A stretch of DNA of 64,000 bases from Lathyrus oleraceus (taxonomy: Eukaryota > Streptophyta > Magnoliopsida > Fabales > Fabaceae): assembly GCF_024323335.1 (NCBI RefSeq), contig NC_066585.1, positions 84,680,614-84,744,613 of the forward strand, read 5' to 3'. A model generated the notes under the pieces. That model worked only from the letters and a program-made list of their open reading frames with translations. It had not been told where the DNA came from and made no database searches. A program made the position numbers and the translations under genes. Each line of letters starts with the position of its first letter. Position 1 is the first letter of the stretch. Below, one piece after another: positions 30,831 to 43,359 of this stretch.

Positions 30831-32051
30831 GTCTCCCTTTTCATATCACTATACACACACACAAGAACAAAAATTTAAAAATGCTAGAAAACCCAAAGTT
30901 ATAAGAAACTCTGGGAAAACTAATCTGAAAGGACCCAAGAGATTCTGGGTACCAAAGGATAAGATTGTCTATGTTGCAGATATCCTATGCAGCAAAGTTC
31001 AGACACCAGTCATGGTACCTGGACTCTGGATGCTCGCGACACATGACGGGAAGAAAGTCTATGTTCCAAAGTCTGGAACTTAAAGACGCTGGATTTGTAG
31101 GCTTCGGAGGAGATCAGAAAGGAAGGATCAGAGGCTCCGGAACTATTGGTAATGGTACTCTTCCCTCTATATCTGATGTCCTTTATGTAGAAGGATTAAT
31201 GCATAACTTATTATCCATAAGTCAATTAAGTGATAACGGTTATGATGTAATCTTTAATCAAAAAACATGTAAAGCCATTAATCAAAACGATGGCTCTGTC
31301 CTTTTCACAGGCAAGAGGAAAAACAACATTTATAAAATTAATCTTTCTGATTTAAAAGAACAAAATGTTAAATGTCTGATGTCGGTTCACGAAGAGCAAT
31401 GGGTATGGCATAGACGCTTGGGCCACATTAGCATGAGGAAACTTTCTCAGCTAACTAAACTCGAGTTAGTCAGAGGCCTACCTAAACTGAAGTTTTCTTC
31501 AGATGCTCTGTGTGAAGCATGTCAGAAAGGAAAATTTTCAAAAACATCCTTTAAAAAGAAAAATGTTGTTTCTACCTCTAAGCCTCTGGAACTTCTTCAC
31601 ATTGACTTATTTGGTCCTGTGAAAACAGCATCAGTCAATGGAAAGAAGTATGGACTAGTCATTGTTGATGATTACAGTCGCTGGACATGGGTGAAATTCC
31701 TAAAGCACAAGAGTGAGTCTCACTTTGTATTCACTAGTTTCTACTCCAAAGTGCAAAAAGAATTTGATGCTAAAATTGTTAGAGTCAGAAGTGATCATGG
31801 TGGAGAATTTGAAAACAAAGATTTTGAAGAATTATTTGACTCTAATGGAATATCCCATGATTTCTCCTGCCCTAGAACTCCACAACAAAATGGAGTTGTA
31901 GAGAGGAAGAATAGGACACTCCAAGAGATGGCCAGAACCATGATCAATGAAACTAATGTGGCAAAGCACTTTTGGGCAGAAGCTGTAAATACAGCGTGTT
32001 ACATTCAGAATAGAATCTCTATAAGACCTATTCTGGAAAAGACTCCCTATG
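30831..32051 (+). pseudogene. pol: SIRE protease and integrase, two frameshifts, cut by the Ogre insertion
   Basis: After the first frameshift one phase carries 'GPKRFWVPKDKIVYVADIL'. A second shift near 31000-31012 moves the reading to the phase of 'WYLDSGCSRHMTG', which holds the copia protease active site D-S-G. From there the frame stays open to the Ogre insertion at 32052. It encodes the pre-integrase HHCC region ('WHRRLGHISMRKLSQL', 'CEACQKGK') and the integrase core with 'LLHIDLFGPV', 'VRSDHGGEF' and 'QQNGVVERKNRTLQEMAR', so the D, D, E triad is complete. The frame would continue into 60085 after removal of the Ogre and one TSD. This copy cannot make pol without frameshifting. Confidence 0.85.
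32047..32051. repeat. Target site duplication ctatg, left copy (Ogre insertion)
   Basis: ctatg is directly followed by the LTR terminus tgtagcgg; the identical copy is at 60080-60084. Confidence 0.92.
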
Positions 32052-35000
32052 TGTAGCGGTGTATTCGTCGCTATATGATTTATCGATTAAACCATAAGCA
32101 AAGCATACAATGATTTTCGAGTCGCCACTGCACTTTTATTTATCCAAAGGACTGGCTAAAAAGCGAACAAAAGCCTAAGAAGTTTTACACGTAGAAAACT
32201 AATAAAAGATCAGAGAGTCTGGGTAAGGGGTAAATTACGCAATGGGAAGGTGTTAGGCACCCACTACGTCCTAGGTACTCCTAGGGAGCCCTTTTCACAC
32301 TTGTTGTACTAAATTGTTATTTGTTATGACATAAGTATTGTGCAAACATGATTGGGATGGTGAGAAAAGAATATACAATTTATTATTGGGTTTGAACGGA
32401 TGAACCCGCTGCCTACGTACCTTCCATCAAAGGTAAGGATCAAAACGCCGTAGTTCGGCTAAAAGATTTCCAAAAGGTTGGTGGATTCAATTTTAAACAA
32501 TAGCACTGAGGCTTTTCATTATCAATGGGAGAAAACTCGACCAAGACCAACATCCACCATGCGAGGATAGCTTCGACGTACTGGAGGGGTTAACCCTGTT
32601 TTTAGTACGGAAGTCTTACTGTCGACTCACTAAGGATAGGCAAGATTTACATCAACCGCAATGATAATTGAAACCTATGGCTAATGCATGAAAAGATTAA
32701 CAATGGACAAAGCCAAAACAAGTGAATGAGTGAAGTTAATTGATTGTGATTATGAAAGTGAAGTCAAAGTATGATTGAGATTGATTTGAAAGAAGTATTA
32801 TGAAAATGGAGTTTGAAAAAGTCAAGGACTTGGGTCCAGGTTTTTAGTTTGGAAAACATGAAGAAGTTTGCACAATATCTATGTCAAGTTTGAAAATTGA
32901 AGTGTGAAAAGGTTTAGGACATAATGAGGATGAATGGATGGATATGGATTGTAAAACTTCTTAGAGGTTCACTTCTTGAAATCATATGGCAGATGATTCA
33001 AGTGTGTCCTTTGGAATAGCAATGGATAATAATAAACAAACAAGAAAGAAAGGTGGATATCGGATGCCAATCACTGGGCTTATACCAATCTCCTAAAACA
33101 GAACGGGATATCAGAGGCCACTCTATGGACTTACACTAATCTCCACAGGCAAAGAAATAAAAAGGCGGATACCGGATACCACTAGATGGATTTACACCAA
33201 TCTCCTAAAACAAAACTGGATATCAGAGGCCACTCAATGGACTTATACTAATCTCCTAAAACAAAATGAAACTTGGATACCGGATGCCAATCTGTCTGGA
33301 CTTATACCAATATCCAACATATGATCATAGTAAAGCAAATGCCAACTTGCAGGGACTTACAATTGCATCCTCACATAAACAAACGAAAGCAAAACATGGA
33401 TGTTAGATGCCAATCTGTCTGGGCTTACTCTCACATACACAGTATGATCCTAGGAAACAAATGCCAACTTGCAGGGACTTACAGTTGTATCCTCACATAC
33501 AATCAAACAATGCAACATGATCACAGGAGAGCAAATGCCAACTTGCAGGGACTTACAATTGCTTCCTCACAATCAAACAAACAAAACAAAAGCTATGAGT
33601 GACCAATGAGGTCTTACACTCTATCCTTCCATATCATAGGAGCAAATGGCCAAAAGAGATGGACTTACAATTGTCCTCAATGGGCAAACAACAATGATAG
33701 CATCACAAAAGCAAATGAGATGATCATGCATTAATGGCAATTGATGATGATAAATGCATAGCATACAGGCAAACAAGTGCATATGAAGCAATCAATCAAT
33801 CAATGAATAGCAAACAGCACACTCTATAGCCAAACAATGGGGGGGCTCACACAAGAGGGTTTGACTTTGAAAGTCCACTGTAATAGGTGAAGGTCGCTCT
33901 TAACCTTGCCATTGAGAGGCTAAGGTGAAGCAGATGAATAGGAGATGAGGGGTGTGCCTCATTGCTTCTATCTCAGATCAGAGAGAGCATCAAATAATAG
34001 AAAGTGGGGGAGTTCAGAAAGATGGAACTCTTTCCCCTTTATTGACTCGATTAGATCTTGGGTTTTTATCTCAATGCTTCAACCATGTAATGGGAGCAAA
34101 GAGAGGACACACTGAATAGTGGGGGATAGATTGCTTATCCCTACCTTCCACCAATTGCCTTTCTTGAAGGACTTTTCCTGCTTGGGACAATTTTAAACAC
34201 ACACAGGCATTGCCTCTTAAGGAGGACTTCAGACAGTTTGCCCGGTCAAATAACAGACCGGGTCTCCAGACTACATGAAGAAGAAGTAATTATACCTCAA
34301 AGCAAATGCTAAATAGCAAAGCAAGCAACTAAAGCAACTAAAGTGTACCTGAAAAAGTCAAACTTATTAGTAAACAAGTCAGCAGTTCAAACCAAAAGAA
34401 ATGAACCAATAGTCAACCACAGAGGGACCAATTGTGCAAGGCACAAAGACTCAAGTTACATGAGTCAACCTACAAAACAAGGGTTAGCACAATATATATA
34501 ATCCAACTCAATCAAATTTGAATGATCTTTGAGGCATTGGTGCTTAACCTGAAACAATAGCTCAATGGTAAGCTCAAAAGACCACTAGGACTAGCCTAGG
34601 GTCAAAGATGAAAGAAAAAAGTCAAACAGCAAAGAAAGGTCAACCCAATTCATGTTCAAACATTTAAGAAGCTATCTCAATTGGATTCACATTCAAATCA
34701 TGCATTATTATCATTTCATGAACATAGGAAGGCAATGCATGGCAAGGGAAGCATACAAATAGGTCAACAGCAAGACTTCATTCAAAAGTCAACCCAAACA
34801 ATCTCAAAAATTATCAAATAAATCACATTCAATCCTAACATCTAGCATGGCAAGCATGTCAAATTTCATGGCATTTGGATGAGAGGAAGGCAGTCAATGA
34901 AAATCATGAAGTCAAACCAAATTCAAGTAAGCATAATGAAAGTCAACAAGCATGGGTCAACTTCAAAAAATCATATCAATTTGAAAACAGCAGATAAATG

Positions 35001-38000
35001 AGTGAGATTAACACCAATGCAAAGCTTGAGATGTCTAGTTATCACATATGAAATTTCATGGTCATACAATATGATGTGAGAATTTCACAAATGAAATGGC
35101 AATGTGTAGCACAAAAAGTCAACCATAGACTAGGCAGGGGAGAAAATCTCAATCAAATGGAAAACCAGCACAATTAATTCCAAGAAAATTCATACACAAA
35201 CTAGACATATGAGAGTAGGTTCATGCAAAATTTGGGGTCATTTGGATGTAAGGAAACATGGTAATGAAAATCATGAAGTTGGACATCAATGGTGTGACAC
35301 AAATTGTCACACCCTAATTCAAAAAAATCATAACTCACAAACCACAAATGATAAATTCACAAACTTTACACCAAAATCACCATGAATGTGTCTAGTTTAA
35401 GCACAAAAAATTTGGGAGCCATTGGATGCATTCTCATCATTTCACAATTGATTTGGCAAAGTGTACAAAATTTGGTCACATGTCACAAACCCTAAGGCCA
35501 TTTAAAAACCACTCATCCAAAAATTCTGGAAAAATAATGATAAAAAAGTAGAGATCAAGATGAACACAACACAAAAAATCCCATTGAATTTGGATAAAAA
35601 ATGAGCAAGTTATGAATTTTGGAAGATTGATGAAATAATTGAAGAAATAAGATGAAATGATAAAACAAGAATGGCATAAATGTAATATTTGACTTCACTA
35701 ATTGAAACGACACCGTTTCAGCCAGGCAAATGGAATATTTCAATTGGTTGGTGACATGAGACCATGCATGCACGTGAAAGGGGGAAAAAGGTTCTGGGCA
35801 AATATTTGGGATTAGGGTTCATGTTCAAAAATCATGATTTCACAATCTTGCCCAAAAATCAAAATTGAGTACATGGAAATGATCAGCATGGCAAGGTCAA
35901 CATGAATCCACCATTGATTTTCATTAAAACCACACACAAGTCAAGAATCGAGCAAAAACACATTTTAACACCAAACATGTTTTCCAAATAACTTCATGCA
36001 CACACATCCATTTCCGAAAATAAGGACATCATGGCACTCAGCATTGAAAGACCTCTTGAAAACATGTATCAATTTGAGAAATCATGGAGCTCGAAAACTT
36101 ACCTATTTTTGAAGGGCAGTTGTGTACAGATGCTTTTTGATGTTATTGAAGTGCAACAGTTGCTCAATGGCCCTCCTGATGATGAATGGATGAAAAATCC
36201 TTTTGACTTGTGGAGGCTTTCAATGTTCAACTTTGATGTTTTTTGGACATGAAGTTGAAAGATGCAAAGGTGCAATTTGAGAGGAATGATTGACTTCCAC
36301 TGTGTATGGCTGATACTTGCTGGCTTCCTTGGACAGTGAATGATGTTCAAAAGTGCATTTTGATGTTTGTTAGTGATAAGGCAAAGCTTAGTAACTCTGA
36401 TGTTTTGGCCAGGGTTCTTGAAATGCCAATCAAGGTCAATGCATTTTTGGGATGAGTTCTCTTATATTGGTTGGCAAGGTTTGTTAATGATGAAAAATTG
36501 ATAAGCAAGGCAAGGCAGGGTTTTCACATGACAGGAAAATGATGCAGCATGCTTGTGACAAGAAAGGCCAAGGTTTTGTTCATTGTGTTTCTTTTGACAG
36601 TAGGTTTGAAATGCCAAATGCCAACTGAAGGCAGTTTTGGATTTGTGAGTCAAACAAGGTTTTCTTGCTGTTGGATGTTTGACTGCAGCAGTTCCCAAAT
36701 GGTGAAAAGATCCAGGTTTTGTAAAATGCAAGTGAGAGTAGTTTTGATTGGTTATGTTGGTTTGTTGGTTGCAAGGCAAGGTTGAACTATTGGAAGTTGA
36801 GACAGGTTTTTGATAGACACAAGCAAGGTGAGTTTGTGTTTTGTGGTGGATGCTGGTTAGGTTTTAACCATGATGCTTGGATGCAGCCTTTGGAGAGTGA
36901 GTGAGCCAAGGCCTTGTTGCTGTGTATGGTGGTTGTTGGATGCTGCAGGGTTCCTTTGCTTTGGACAGGAAAAATGCAAATGGCAAGGTGTGATTTGGGA
37001 ATGTGTTTGATGGCTCCTTAATATGACAGAAAATGGATGGGAAGTTAATGGTTCTGTTGTGTGATGGTGCTTTTGGTTTTGAGTTTTGCAGAAAAAAGAA
37101 GAAATGCCAAGAGCCAAGTGAATTTTGAGAGGGAGAGTGGTATGCTGCTGCTGTTTATGACAGGATTTTTAGGAAATGCAAGTGAGGTGAAGTTGGTTCT
37201 ATGACAGGTTTTCTTGGCAAAAATGCAAGTGAGGTGAGTTTGAGGTTTGCTGGTTAGCAGGTTTTGAAGATACAAAATGGCAGGGTGAGTCTCAATGAAT
37301 GAGTTTTTGTTGGTTCTGTTGCAGCCAGTCCTGGTTTGTTGTGTTTTTTGACAGAAAGATAACAAAGTGAGGGCAAGGTTCATCCATGATCTTCTGCTGC
37401 AGTGTGGTTTGTTCTCCTGGTTTTGATGCAGGAAAATGAGGTGTCCAATGTGCTGTTCTCAAGCTATGCCATGCTATTGGACATTTCCTTTTTGTTTTTG
37501 GCAAGGCTTTGGTTCTTGGGAATTCTTTTTGACAGCAATTGCAAAAATGCCAAGATGTCTCTATGAATGAGTTCTGTTGGTTTTTTTGTTGTGCCAGCCT
37601 TGTGTATCCAAAATGACAGAAAAAATATGTTGCACCATGCTGCTAGGTCTGCTGTTGGACAGTTCAAATTATGTCATGGAGGTATGGAGGACATGGTCAC
37701 ATTTGTCCTTTTGTTCCAAAAATCAAGCAAGTAGTGAATGGCCCTTGTTTTGCTGTTGGTTAGGCTGCATAATGTGTTCAAAATGACAGCAAATAGCCTC
37801 TAATTTTTCTGTTTTTAAGAGTACAAGGCAAGGCATGGTGGATGGTATGGACAAGTATGGTGAAATTGTACTTTTCTTACAATTCAAGCAACCAAGCAAT
37901 GGCCTCATGTCCTGCATAATTTGAGCTTGCAAACATACTTAAAATGATATTCTTGAGCTGTCCCAATTGGCCAAATGTTGAAAAAATGTTTATATCAAAA

Positions 38001-38962
38001 AGTCAACTCTTGGTCAAACTTGCATTTAAATGAGAAATGTCAAAATATGCCATTTTGATTGGTGAAGTTTTGGCTCATGAAATTTATATTTTTGGAAAGA
38101 GGGGATCAAATGTGACTTGTAGGAAAAAACCCCACCAAAATTGGCCAAACGGTTTGAGAGATATGGCCTTTTGAAGTTCAAGATTTTCTGAAATCGATTC
38201 GATCATAACTTGCCAACCACACATGGGAATTGAGAGTTCTTGGACTTTTTGGAAATGGGAGAACAAGATCTTCAACTTTCATGTTGGGCAAAAATTCATT
38301 TGGATCTTGTATCATGATGTAAGTTGAGGATCAAGACTTTCCATTTTTGGTAAGTTTCAGTTACAGGTCCAGTTTCCATTTCTGGAAATTTTCTGTTTGA
38401 CTTCAAATTCTTCCATGATGAGGTTGGACATGATATATGAGGCTTATATAAGCATGAATGAACTCCTTCAAATCAATTCCATCCATCAAATCACTGATTA
38501 AATGGCCAGTTGACCAAGTTTGACTTTCTGTTGACTTTTCTAGGGTTTTGCATGATTGAACCACTTCTGATGAATTTCAAACCCTAATCCCTTGAGACCT
38601 TGATTTCCAATGATGTCCCAAGTTGTATGAACTCTTGATTATTGGTCATGGTGCCCAAATTCTGCAAGAATGGCCACCATCCATTGCTTTGACTGACTGT
38701 TGACTGTCTTTGACCTAATTGCTGATAATTGCTTCAACTGCAAGCAACAAGGTTAGACTGACAATATTTTTGTACTTTTTGGATGATAAACATATGAAAA
38801 GCAATAATGTACAAATGCAAAACATGCTTGGTGATCAAGAACCACACACACAAGGCAACCTACCCACTAGGAGGGAAGCAAAGGCATGCAATGATCCTTG
38901 AGGCTATGATATGAGATGATATGGGCCATGAGGGATCTTAGGGCCAAAATTGGGGTCTTACA
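32052..38962 (-). repeat. 3' LTR of Ogre (6,911 bp)
   Basis: It starts tgtagcggtg and ends ggggtcttaca on the plus strand. It contains degenerate sub-repeats (33055-33600) and the conserved hairpin (35291-35313). The many short ORFs in it recur in the other LTR only because the LTRs are near-identical. Confidence 0.95.
33055..33600. repeat. Short degenerate tandem repeats inside the Ogre LTR
   Basis: Units of roughly 60-70 bp share 'ggat-n-ccggatgccaatc', 'ggacttacaattgcatcctcac' and 'aaatgccaacttgcaggg'. Eight or so units are visible; the same block is at about 54173-54717 in the other LTR. The opposite-orientation LTR at 2550-2760 has related units. Confidence 0.6.
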
Positions 38963-38979
38963 GATGCCCCTATTTAAGG
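38963..38979 (-). other. Polypurine-tract region of Ogre
   Basis: The minus strand reads CTTAAATAGGGGCATC immediately before TGTAAGACC of the LTR, the place of plus-strand priming. Confidence 0.6.
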
Positions 38980-39456
38980 TCATGCTAGCCGGAGAAGTGA
39001 AGTTTAGAAATCTTCATCTCGACGCGGTAGAATGGGCTTAAATAACAGTAATGAGACAAATTTTGGTCCCTAAGAGACCTCATGATGCAAATGTATGTAT
39101 GCAAAAGACACAAATTCTGTGGGGAATATGGTTAACACAGAAGAAAAGACGATCCTATCGGAGTAATACACTCACCAGGAACAGAGACTCTGACAAGACT
39201 TTAGTTGGGGATAAACAACACTGACACAGCGTGAACAAGACACGACTCTGATTAGAAGATAACAGAAAACAGACTGTAGGCCTCACTGGGGAGTGAAGGA
39301 CTCACACTGGGAAAAGAAATCCAAAGGAAAATAAATCCATTGGAGAGACACAAGCTGACTCCTGGGGAGAAGCAACGGGAAAACTTCACTGAGGAAGCAC
39401 CAAAGAATGAGGTGTTACCGGTATGAGGGTAACAAAAAATCAGGAAGGAACACCAA

Positions 39457-40300
39457 GGATACCGGGTTGTAGGTATGTAACAGGTGACCGACCAAAGACG
39501 TGAATTGGTGTGTGTTCCAAAACACTCATCATCCTGAAGAGAGCGAAAGCAAACTTGTTTATAGGATGGATATTTGATTCTGTAAAGAATGCAAATCTTA
39601 CTCAGTTGGGGAAACAAACAAAGTGTTCGACAAGAGAGTGCATGAGATATATTATCTATAGCCGTCAAAACGTAGATAATGTACTCGCATGGAAAGTTAT
39701 CCTGAACCGGGTTGTAGGTTGTTTGTAGGATAAAATCCGAAGACGTGAATTGGTTTGTGTTCCAAGACACTCATCACCCTGAAGAAAGCTAGAACAGCAG
39801 ACTTGTTTATAGGATGGACATTCGATTCCACAAGGAATACGAATCTGACTAAAGGAAGATTATCCTGAACCGGGTTGTAGGTTGTTTGTAGGATAAAATC
39901 CGAAGACGTGAATTGGTTTGTGTTCCAAAACACTCATCACCCTGAAGAAAGCTAGAACAGCAGACTTGTTTATAGGATGGACATTCGATTCCACAAGGAA
40001 TACGAATCTGACTAAAGGAAGATTATCCTGAACCGGGTTGTAGGTTGTTTGTAGGATAAAATCCGAAGACGTGAATTGGTTTGTGTTCCAAAACACTCAT
40101 CACCCTGAAGAAAGCTAGAACAGCAGACTTGTTTATAGGATGGACATTCGAATCTACAACGGGAAAACGAATCTGACTCGACTGGGGAAGATCAACAAAG
40201 GATTCCGACCAAAGAGCGCATGAGACATATTATTCATAGCCGTCAAAACGTGAATAATAACCTCGCATGGAAGATTATCCTTAACCGGGTTGTAGGTTGT
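39457..40300. repeat. 163-bp and ~240-250-bp tandem repeats in the Ogre 3' UTR
   Basis: Units begin with accgggttgtaggt near 39460 and then with tatcctgaaccggg at 39698, 39861 and 40024, with a variant (tatccttaaccggg) at 40276. The spacings are about 240, 163, 163 and 252 bp. The two units 39698-39860 and 39861-40023 differ by one base that I can see. The longer units carry an extra block (gactcgactggggaag ... gccgtcaaaacg). Confidence 0.85.
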
Positions 40301-41048
40301 TTATAGGATAGAAATCCGAAAAGAAAGGCATCAGGATACCAGAATAGGTATATAATGATGACCAATCAAAAGGAGCAACAGACATTACCGACAAAAGGGT
40401 AAATGAAAGGCGATCTGCTGAGGATTCACTGGTGAAAACCAATGATCCAGGGAACACAATCACTGACACAAGGTGAAAGGACCCACTGGGGATAAAATTG
40501 CTAGCATACGGCAATTATCCACAAAAGACTTGCGAGGGATATAAGTGCTGATCTGAGCAACTTATCCAAGCAAAGGAAAAATCAACATCAAGAACTAGAT
40601 GAAGATAACCACAAGGGAAATTGTCATCGGTTGAGATGAACAACAAAGTTAACTCTGCAAGTGGAGAAAACAGGGTTTATGACTACCGGTTTGTAAGTAG
40701 AAAAACCGCAAAGATAGGACTTACGACTGCTGGTTCGTAGGCAGAGGGCCAAAAAGGGTGGAGATGACCACAAAATTAGGGTTTACATCTACCGAATACG
40801 GGATAGAAGACCAACAACTCCACGTGGGGATAGAACGAATCACAAATCCGCACGGGAAACCAAAATAGGGTTTATAACAAACCACAAACTGCTGGAGAGC
40901 AGGAAAATAGGATTTACAACTACCGACTGTTAGGTAGAAAACCAAAACTCTGGCTGGAGAATAAAAGGTGTATAACCACAAATTCTGTCAAGAAAGCCAG
41001 GAAAAGTAGGACTTATAACCACAGGTATGAGGGTAGCGGCCCAAAATT

Positions 41049-42029
41049 ACTCCGCTGGGGAACAACCCACTGGGAAGCACAAGACATTTGACAAATAGCC
41101 AATTCGGGAATAATCCGAAAAGACAGACTGAATCAAGACACGTCCTAATGAGGATGTAACTCAAATAGGAACATCCATCCCAATATATGTGTTGGGAGGA
41201 AACAGAAGAAACCGTCATCCACGAGGATATATCTCAGTGGGGAACTGCAGAAGGAAAGGCAACATTTTTGCTTATGGGGTTGACTCTATATGGAGAGATT
41301 TTGACACCCGACATCTGCTTGGGGAGATCTATAAAGAGATTTGTATTGCCCATTGCAGGAGACACGACAAACAAAAGATATATGGCAAGAAATGCAACAT
41401 GAATATCTGAATGTTTTTGAGTATGCATGAATATGCGTGATTTATGTTTGATGAATGCTGACAAAACAGACAACTCCAACACAAACAGGTTCAGGAATCA
41501 AAACGTCCAGTATTATACTTCCAGGGGAACAACCAGCTGGAGAGCCAATCTGCGGAGATCTTCATGCTGTAAAGCAAAGATCTGCGGGTACTGCTGAAGA
41601 AGCAGAGGATCAGAGATATCAGGAAACAAACCAATCAGGGTACAGAAAGTCACAATGGGCAAAGCAGCCACCAAGACGAATCTGTAGGGGAACAAGAGAA
41701 GTCCCAAAGTATCTGCAGGGGATCTCAGTGTCAACTGAGAAACAAAAGGATGCATTGCACAAGCACGAACTGTTGTAGAAGCAAATCCACATAACTCCGC
41801 TGGGGAACAACCCACTGAGGGAGAGTGATATCATCCAAATAGAATCTAACTGCATAAGCAACTCTACTGGGGAAAACTGTCGGCTACTCTCTTGGGGAAC
41901 AACCCACTGAGGGAGGACAGATCAAACAAGTAGATTCTGCAATGAACCACTCTACTTTGGGAAAGAATATGCATAGCAAACTGATCACAACAAGTAGATT
42001 CTGCAATATAAGCCACTCTACTGGGGATC
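41049..42029. repeat. Repeated tRNA-3'-end-like motif in the Ogre 3' UTR
   Basis: The plus strand has actccgctggggaac or close variants at 41049, 41794, 41861, 41886 and 42015. In the element's sense strand this reads GTTCCCCAGCGGAGT, nearly the tRNA end that the Ogre PBS pairs with (TTCCCCAGTGGAGTCGCCA). Confidence 0.6.
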
Positions 42030-43359
42030 ACAAACAGTCAGGAAATTAATCCGTTCTCTGGATGGTAGAGCCATCATCCGACCATACCGGGGATTGAAGG
42101 AGTACTCAACAGGCGAAATTGCCATAACAAATACTCTGCAGACTATGCTGAGAAAAAAAGATGGTTGAAAACACTGGGATGTCGACCCAATCAACCGCTG
42201 AATAGGAAAATAAATCCTACTCTGCTGAAGAGAACAAACTCTGATGGAGAGATAGCAACAATTCCGCAGACGACTTCGCCGGGGAAAAGGTAAAGTACCG
42301 GGTATCAAACCGCCGGCTTACCGAGTCTTCAAAAGAAAGCGATCGTGCTGAGGAAACAGACAACTCCGCTGGCAACTGCACTGGGAAGAGTGATAACAAC
42401 TCTGCTCGCGAATCCGATGGGGATATCAATAACAGCTCTACTCATGACTGCCGAGGAGACAAATAAAGTCTGGGGCATACGACCCACTGGTGAAAGTGAC
42501 GGGGCACCAAGATGACAAACCATCAACCGCCGAAACTCACAAGGAAACACCCATGCTGGGAAAACTGCTGCTGGAGAAAATGAAGTCTTTAACAACACTC
42601 TGCTTGCGACTATACTGGGGGAACAACCCCAACAACAACTCTATTTGAGGAACAACCCCAACAAAGATCTGAAGAAAGAAGATACCACCAAACCAGGAAT
42701 ATGAACCAATGTCCTACCTGTTGGAAATCATGCCACCCTCGGGAGAGCACTGAGATATTCTTGAGTATCCTTTCAATCTTGTGAATGTTCACTTTGTTTA
42801 AAACAATTTTTTTGAAAAATTTTGATTTGTTTAAAACAATGATATTTTATCAATTTAAAACATGCAAAACATTTGTTGAATTGAAACAAATAAGAGTGCA
42901 AATAATTGGATAAAAAGCTCAAATTGATTTGATAGAATGGTAGTCTGCAAATGGCAAGACTCCATGGATCTGTACAAATTTGAAATCAGTGATATATATT
43001 GGAAGAGGGCTACATTGAACATAATGATCCTTTCTCTACCAATCTGAATCTCGATGTATCCGAAGCTTCGGTTGACGGCGAATCGAGAATCTTCTGACGA
43101 AATGACGACTGATGAACCAGAAAGTCTTGTCAGGATGCAGTTACTTGCCGAATCCCTAATTTTTGCCTAGATTGCCCCAGGGTGAGGTACTCAATCTAGC
43201 GGGATGCAAATATTCTCTCTTTTTTCATGTCTCTAATTTTTGCCTGGATTACCCTTGCGGGTTCTCCACCGAGACGCTTATTTTTGCCTAAGCCGCCCTT
43301 TCGGGTTTTCAACTTAGCGAGCTATTCTGTTTTTTTTTCATTTGCATATACTTTTTTTT

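Larger units (their letters stand above)
38980..43359 (-). other. Long 3' untranslated region of Ogre with tandem repeats
   Basis: 4.4 kb without a coding frame between the pol stop and the 3' LTR. It is built largely from diverged repeats, including 163-bp tandem units (39457-40300), short motifs in 40500-41000 and PBS-like repeats in 41049-42029. Variable, repeat-rich 3' UTRs are known for Ogre and have been proposed as a source of pea satellite DNA. Confidence 0.75.

Noticed and set aside
36031..37932. Short ORFs repeated exactly at 57148-59049
   Set aside because: They lie in the two near-identical Ogre LTRs, on both strands, with no recognisable protein. Their duplication reflects LTR identity, not selection.
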